Positions 59,845 to 64,000 of a stretch of 64,000 bases of DNA are shown piece after piece (the stretch's first letter is position 1; each line of letters begins with the position of its first letter). Below the pieces are notes generated by a model. That model was given only the letters and a program-made list of their open reading frames with translations, was not told the DNA's origin and did no database searches. The translations under genes were made by a program, and so were the position numbers. The stretch is from Dyella_A sp049445995 (GTDB taxonomy: Bacteria; Pseudomonadota; Gammaproteobacteria; Xanthomonadales; Rhodanobacteraceae): contig NZ_JBMSDZ010000006.1 in assembly GCF_049445995.1 (NCBI RefSeq), positions 62,001-126,000 on the forward strand. The letters are read 5' to 3'.

Positions 59845-60836
59845 TGAACAAGATCAACGATCCCGCCCAGTTCGGACGCGTCGCCGTGGTGATGGGCGGC
59901 AGCTCGGCCGAGCGCGAGGTGTCGCTGGACTCCGGCCGCAACGTGCTCGCCGCGCTCAAGACGCTCGGCGTCGATGCGCACGGCATCGACGGCATCCCGG
60001 CGCTGCTGGACGCGCTGCGCGCCGGTCATTTCGCGCGCGTGTTCAACATCCTGCACGGCCAGCATGGCGGTGGCGAGGACGGCGTGCTGCAGGGCGCGCT
60101 GGAATCGCTCAACGTGCCGTACACCGGCTCGGGCGTGCTCGGCTCGGCGCTGTCGATGGACAAGACGCGCTCCAAGCGCGTGTGGCAGTCGCTGGGCCTG
60201 CCGACGCCGCGGTTCGCGGCGCTGCCGCGCGGCGCCGATCCCGGAGCAGGTTCGGGGCAGGCTGTGCACGCCGCCGCGCGCGAGATCGGCTTTCCGCTGA
60301 TCGTGAAGCCGGCCTGCGAGGGCTCCAGCGTGGGCGTGACCCGCGTGTTCGAGGAGCAGGACCTGGACGCGGCGGTCGAGCTGGCGGCCCGGTATCCCGG
60401 CGACCTGCTGATGGAAACCCTGATCGAGGGCGACGAGCTGACCGTGGCCGTGCTCGGCCGCGAGGTGCTGCCGTCGATCCACATCGTCCCGCAAGGGGCC
60501 TTCTACGACTACAACGCCAAGTACGTCGCCGAGGACACCCGCTACATCTGCCCGGGACTGCAGGGCGATGCCGAGGCCGAACTGCGCGCGCTGTCGCTGC
60601 AGGCCTTCGACGCGCTCGGCTGCAGCGGCTGGGGTCGGGTCGACGTGATGCGCGACCGCGCCGGCCGCAACTGGCTGCTGGAAGTGAACACGGCACCCGG
60701 CATGACCTCGCACTCGCTGGTGCCCAAGGCCGCCGCCGCCGCAGGCATCTCCTACGAGAAATTGTGCTGGCGCGTGCTGGAGACGAGCCTTGAAGAGCCG
60801 AGCCCCGAGTCCCGCGACAAAGGAGAAGCCGAATGA
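59844..60836 (+). CDS. ddlB: D-alanine--D-alanine ligase
   Basis: 330 aa ATP-grasp enzyme. RVAVVMGGSSAEREVSLDSG, VFNILHGQHGGGEDGVLQG, YTGSGVLGSALSMDK, VKPACEGSSVGV, YDYNAKY and the C-terminal WLLEVNTAPGMTSHSLVPKAA metal/nucleotide site are intact. Makes D-Ala-D-Ala for MurF. ATG 59844 shares its A with the murC stop. Confidence 0.96.
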   Translation: MNKINDPAQFGRVAVVMGGSSAEREVSLDSGRNVLAALKTLGVDAHGIDGIPALLDALRAGHFARVFNILHGQHGGGEDGVLQGALESLNVPYTGSGVLGSALSMDKTRSKRVWQSLGLPTPRFAALPRGADPGAGSGQAVHAAAREIGFPLIVKPACEGSSVGVTRVFEEQDLDAAVELAARYPGDLLMETLIEGDELTVAVLGREVLPSIHIVPQGAFYDYNAKYVAEDTRYICPGLQGDAEAELRALSLQAFDALGCSGWGRVDVMRDRAGRNWLLEVNTAPGMTSHSLVPKAAAAAGISYEKLCWRVLETSLEEPSPESRDKGEAE

Positions 60837-61570
60837 AGGGCGGCATCCGCCTCGTCGCCTGGTGCCTGGCCATCGCCCTGGTGGTGTTGCCGGTCGTCGG
60901 CGTGCTGCGCGGCTGGTTCGCGGCCGATCGCTGGCCGGTCACCCGGCTCACCGTGCAGGCGGAGTTCCATCACGTGAAGGCCGAGCAGATCCGCGACGTG
61001 GTGCGTCCGCGGCTGGGGGGCGGCTTCTTCGCGCTCGATCTCGGCGCGGTGCAGAAGGCGGTCGCCGCGCTGCCGTGGGTGGAGTCGGTGGAGGCCAGCA
61101 AGCGCTGGCCGGACACCCTGCTGCTGCGCATCCACGAGCGCCAGCCGTTCGCGCGCTGGAACGACAGGCAGCTGATCAGCCGCCAGGGGCAGGTGTTCGA
61201 CGTGCCGCCCAGCGAGCTCGATGCGAGCCTGCCCAGCCTGCACGGACCGGACGACCGACTCGCCGAGGTGGTGAGCTTCTACGCCGACACCCGCAAGGCG
61301 TTCGGCGGCACGCATCTGCAGATCACCGGCGTGTCGCTCACCGAGCGGGGCAGCTGGAGCCTGGGCACGGCCGACGGCGCGCAGATCGTGCTGGGCGATC
61401 GCGAGCAGGCGGCCCGGCGGCTGCGCCGCTTCCTCGATGTGTATCCGCAAGTGGTCGCCGGCCACGCCACCGGCTTCGCCTATGCCGACCTTCGCTACAC
61501 CAACGGTTTCGCCGTGCGCTGGCAGCCGGCCGCCGGCGCCGCCAACCAGACAGGTGCGCCCCGCACATGA
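60833..61570 (+). CDS. ftsQ: Cell division protein FtsQ
   Basis: 245 aa bitopic protein. Membrane helix about 6-25 (LVAWCLAIALVVLPVVGVL), POTRA domain (VTRLTVQAEFHHVKAEQIRDVV ... GGGFFALDLGAVQKAVAALPWVESVEASKRWPDTLLLRIHERQPFARW in separate parts), then the FtsQ beta domain. Scaffold of FtsQLB. ATGA overlap with ddlB (60833); ftsA follows after 28 nt, where a separate ribosome site is likely. Confidence 0.94.
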   Translation: MKGGIRLVAWCLAIALVVLPVVGVLRGWFAADRWPVTRLTVQAEFHHVKAEQIRDVVRPRLGGGFFALDLGAVQKAVAALPWVESVEASKRWPDTLLLRIHERQPFARWNDRQLISRQGQVFDVPPSELDASLPSLHGPDDRLAEVVSFYADTRKAFGGTHLQITGVSLTERGSWSLGTADGAQIVLGDREQAARRLRRFLDVYPQVVAGHATGFAYADLRYTNGFAVRWQPAAGAANQTGAPRT

Positions 61571-61598
61571 CGACGAATTGCCCCATTGAGCCCGGCCT

Positions 61599-62831
61599 AT
61601 GAAGACGCGCAACGACAAGCAACTGGTCGTCGGCCTGGATGTCGGCACCTCCAAGGTGGTGGCGATCGTCGGCGAGTACGAGCCGGGCGAGCCGATCGAG
61701 GTGATCGGCATCGGCTCGCACGTCTCGCGCGGGCTCAAGCGCGGTTCGGTGGTGGACATCGAGTCGACCGTGCACTCGATCCAGCGCGCGGTGGAAGAGG
61801 CCGAGCTGATGGCCGGCTGCGACATCCGCTCGGTGTTCGCCTCGATCTCCGGCAGCCACCTGGAAACGCGCAACTCGCACGGCACGGCGGCGATCCGCGA
61901 CCGCGAGGTCACCCCGGGCGATCTCGACCAGGTGCTGGAGGCGGCCAGCGCGGTGGCGATCCCGGCCGACCGCAAGGTGCTCTACAAGGAGTCGCAGGAA
62001 TACCGCATCGACGGCCAGGACGGCATCCGCTCGCCGGTGGGCATGAGTGGCGTGCGGCTGGAAGCCTCCGTGCATCTGGTCACCGGTGCGGCGGCCGCGG
62101 TGCAGAACATCACCAAGTGCATCCAGCGCTGCGGGCTGTCGGTGGACGAGCTGGTGCCTTCCGCCGTGGCCAGCGCCAAGTCGGTGCTGACCGAGGATGA
62201 GCGCGAGCTCGGTGTGTGCCTGGTCGACATCGGTGCGGGCACCACCGACATCGCCATCTACACGCAGGGCGCGATCCGCTACACCAGGTCGCTGCCGGTG
62301 GGCGGCGACCAGGTCACCAACGACATCGCCTACGGTGTGCATACGCCGACCGCGCATGCCGAAGAGATCAAGATCAAGTACGCCTGCGCACTGGCCCAGT
62401 TCGCGCACGCCGACGAGACCATCCAGGTGCCCAGCGTGGGCGATCGCCCGCCGCGCCGGCTGGCGCGCCAGTCGCTCGCGCAGAGCGTGCAGGCGCGCTA
62501 CGAGGAAATCTTCGAGATGGTGCAGGACGAGCTGCGCCGATCCGGCTACGACAGCCTGATCGCGGCCGGCATCGTGCTCACCGGCGGCGCCGCCCGCATG
62601 GAGGGCGCGCTGGAGCTGGCCGAGGAGCTGTTCCACAAGATGGTGCGCGTGGGCGTGCCGCAGCACGTGAGTGGGCTTGGCGAGGTGATGTCCAGCCCGC
62701 TGCATTCCACCGGCGTCGGCCTGCTGCTGCACGGCGCACGCAGCGGTGGCGTGCGGCACGGCGGCCCGGTGGGCGGCGGCATGGGCGGACCGCTGGACAG
62801 GCTGCGTGGCTGGTTCAAGAAAAACTTCTGA
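61599..62831 (+). CDS. ftsA: Cell division protein FtsA
   Basis: 410 aa actin-like membrane tether of FtsZ. LVVGLDVGTSKVVAIVGEY (phosphate 1), the 1C domain, CLVDIGAGTTDIAIYTQG (phosphate 2) and IVLTGGAARMEGALELAEELF. The C-terminus ends with the amphipathic membrane-targeting helix (PLDRLRGWFKKNF). ATG 61599. A 119-nt gap separates it from ftsZ. Confidence 0.96.
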   Translation: MKTRNDKQLVVGLDVGTSKVVAIVGEYEPGEPIEVIGIGSHVSRGLKRGSVVDIESTVHSIQRAVEEAELMAGCDIRSVFASISGSHLETRNSHGTAAIRDREVTPGDLDQVLEAASAVAIPADRKVLYKESQEYRIDGQDGIRSPVGMSGVRLEASVHLVTGAAAAVQNITKCIQRCGLSVDELVPSAVASAKSVLTEDERELGVCLVDIGAGTTDIAIYTQGAIRYTRSLPVGGDQVTNDIAYGVHTPTAHAEEIKIKYACALAQFAHADETIQVPSVGDRPPRRLARQSLAQSVQARYEEIFEMVQDELRRSGYDSLIAAGIVLTGGAARMEGALELAEELFHKMVRVGVPQHVSGLGEVMSSPLHSTGVGLLLHGARSGGVRHGGPVGGGMGGPLDRLRGWFKKNF

Positions 62832-62950
62832 TTGCATTGGGCGGTGCCGGAGGCGCTGCCACGGGCGAACGGAAACGCCCACCACCACGGCCCGACAGGA
62901 GTCATCCGCCGCGGTTACAACGACAACTAAAGCTCTATGGAGGACGGGAA

Positions 62951-64000
62951 ATGTTTGAACTGATCGATAAATTGACCCCCAACGCAGTCATCAAGGTCAT
63001 CGGCGTGGGCGGCGGCGGCGGCAACGCCGTGGCGCACATGCTCAATGCCAACATCGAAGGCGTCGAGTTCGTCGTCGCCAACACCGACGCGCAGGCCATG
63101 AAGAGCTGCGGTTCGCGTACCCACCTGCAGCTCGGTGCCAACGTCACCAAGGGCCTCGGCGCCGGCGCCAACCCCGAGGTCGGCCGCCAGGCCGCGCTGG
63201 AAGACCGCGAGCGCATCGAGGAGATGCTCGACGGCGCCGACATGGTGTTCATCACCGCCGGCATGGGCGGCGGCACCGGCACCGGCGCCGCGCCGGTGGT
63301 GGCGCAGCTGGCCAAGGAGAAGGGCATCCTCACCGTGGCGGTGGTGACCAAGCCGTTCCCGTTCGAGGGTCGCCGTCGCATGCAGGTGGCGCTCAAGGGG
63401 ATCGAGGACCTCAGCCAGCACGTCGACTCGCTGATCACCGTGCCGAACGAGAAGCTGCTGTCGGTGCTGGGTCGCGAAGTCACCCTGCTGAACGCGTTCA
63501 AGGCCGCCAACGACGTGCTGCAGGGCGCCGTGCAAGGCATTGCCGACCTGATCACCGCCCCGGGCCTGATCAACGTCGACTTCGCCGACGTGCGCACCGT
63601 GATGTCCGAGATGGGCATGGCCATGATGGGCTCGGGCACCGCCCGCGGCGACGACCGCGCGCAGGCGGCGGCCGAGGCGGCCATCAACAACCCGCTGCTG
63701 GAGGACGTCAATTTGAATGGCGCCTGCGGCATCCTGGTCAACGTCACCGCCGGCCCCAACCTCACCATGCGCGAGTTCGACGAGATCGGTCGGGTGGTCC
63801 ACGACTTCGCCAGCGAGGATGCCACCGTGGTGATCGGCACCTCGCTCGACCCGGATATGCAGGACGACGTGCGCGTCACGGTGGTGGCCACCGGCCTCAA
63901 CCGCGCGAACGTGCGCCAGCCGGTGCGTCCGGTGCCGACCCAGCAGGTGGAGATGCGCCAGCGTCCGCGTCCGGTGGTGCTGCGCACCGGCACCGGCAAC
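62951..64000 (+). CDS. ftsZ: Cell division GTPase FtsZ (3' end outside window)
   Basis: 350 codons, open to the last base. ATG 62951 follows TGGAGGACGGGAA, a strong ribosome binding site. Tubulin-fold signatures: VIGVGGGGGNAV, GGGTGTG at residues 106-112, PFPFEGRRR, and the T7 loop NLNGACGILVNVTAGPN... with NVDFADVRTVM just before. The last residues are the start of the disordered linker (QQVEMRQRPRPVVLRTG); the FtsA/ZipA-binding tail lies outside. The 119-nt leader after ftsA is long enough for its own promoter. Confidence 0.97.
   Translation, partial: MFELIDKLTPNAVIKVIGVGGGGGNAVAHMLNANIEGVEFVVANTDAQAMKSCGSRTHLQLGANVTKGLGAGANPEVGRQAALEDRERIEEMLDGADMVFITAGMGGGTGTGAAPVVAQLAKEKGILTVAVVTKPFPFEGRRRMQVALKGIEDLSQHVDSLITVPNEKLLSVLGREVTLLNAFKAANDVLQGAVQGIADLITAPGLINVDFADVRTVMSEMGMAMMGSGTARGDDRAQAAAEAAINNPLLEDVNLNGACGILVNVTAGPNLTMREFDEIGRVVHDFASEDATVVIGTSLDPDMQDDVRVTVVATGLNRANVRQPVRPVPTQQVEMRQRPRPVVLRTGTGN

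Overview
The window is high-GC DNA of a gammaproteobacterium. The evidence points to Xanthomonadales, probably Rhodanobacteraceae (Rhodanobacter/Dyella/Frateuria type). Supporting features are a Xanthomonas-like PhoP-PhoQ pair, a TrpS with a long C-terminal extension, the neighbourhood lpoA - rsmI - rnpB - mraZ, and a division/cell-wall (dcw) cluster with no murD between mraY and ftsW. The genus is inferred from gene content only.

Layout. 1-20160 is mostly chromosomal housekeeping and hypothetical genes: a 5'-cut secreted amidohydrolase, a c-type-haem/outer-membrane protein, a lipoprotein nuclease-fold enzyme, nicotinamidase, a DUF2383 four-helix protein, a PIN protein, cardiolipin synthase, a zinc-type alcohol dehydrogenase, TonB, hemolysin III, ferredoxin-NADP reductase, DusA, a PepSY-phoP-phoQ operon, birA-coaX and a SPOR protein. 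At 20207 lies tRNA-Thr(TGT). It is followed by a small degraded island (about 20280-24011) with two integrase remnants, a HigBA pair, an unrecognised gene, a VapBC pair and a 178-bp near-palindrome. 24268-27490 holds arginase, TrpS, a small membrane protein and two adjacent gene remnants with apparent internal deletions. 27563-33421 is a heavy-metal-type RND efflux operon (outer-membrane factor, adaptor, pump). 33683-47842 carries uup, a methyltransferase, metK, two diguanylate cyclases of different design, dusB, a nucleoside-type MFS transporter, a LysE-type exporter, yraN-lpoA and rsmI. 47986-48353 is RNase P RNA.

From 48572 to the end runs the dcw cluster mraZ-rsmH-ftsL-ftsI-murE-murF-mraY-ftsW-murG-murC-ddlB-ftsQ-ftsA-ftsZ (ftsZ cut by the window). 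Nearly every junction is a 1-11 nt stop/start overlap, so translation is probably coupled. It starts from one sigma70-like promoter followed by four MraZ boxes at an exact 10-bp pitch. Together these genes make lipid II from UDP-MurNAc-L-Ala-D-Glu onward and build the divisome. The MurD step must be encoded elsewhere.

Three kinds of structure go beyond ordinary genes. One is a REP-like palindrome family (full copies at 6962 and 47839, a half copy at 36470) whose conserved TAG supplies the stop codons of rsmI and metK. The second is a larger palindromic element at 23834-24011 with a 30-bp exact piece repeated at 39281, just behind dusB. The third is a run of eroded genes that keep one or both ends but have lost the middle (HAD hydrolase, YgjP-like hydrolase, an unknown gene, two integrases). 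I did not find a convincing new defence or biosynthetic system. The repeat families and the eroded tRNA-Thr island are the most unusual parts.
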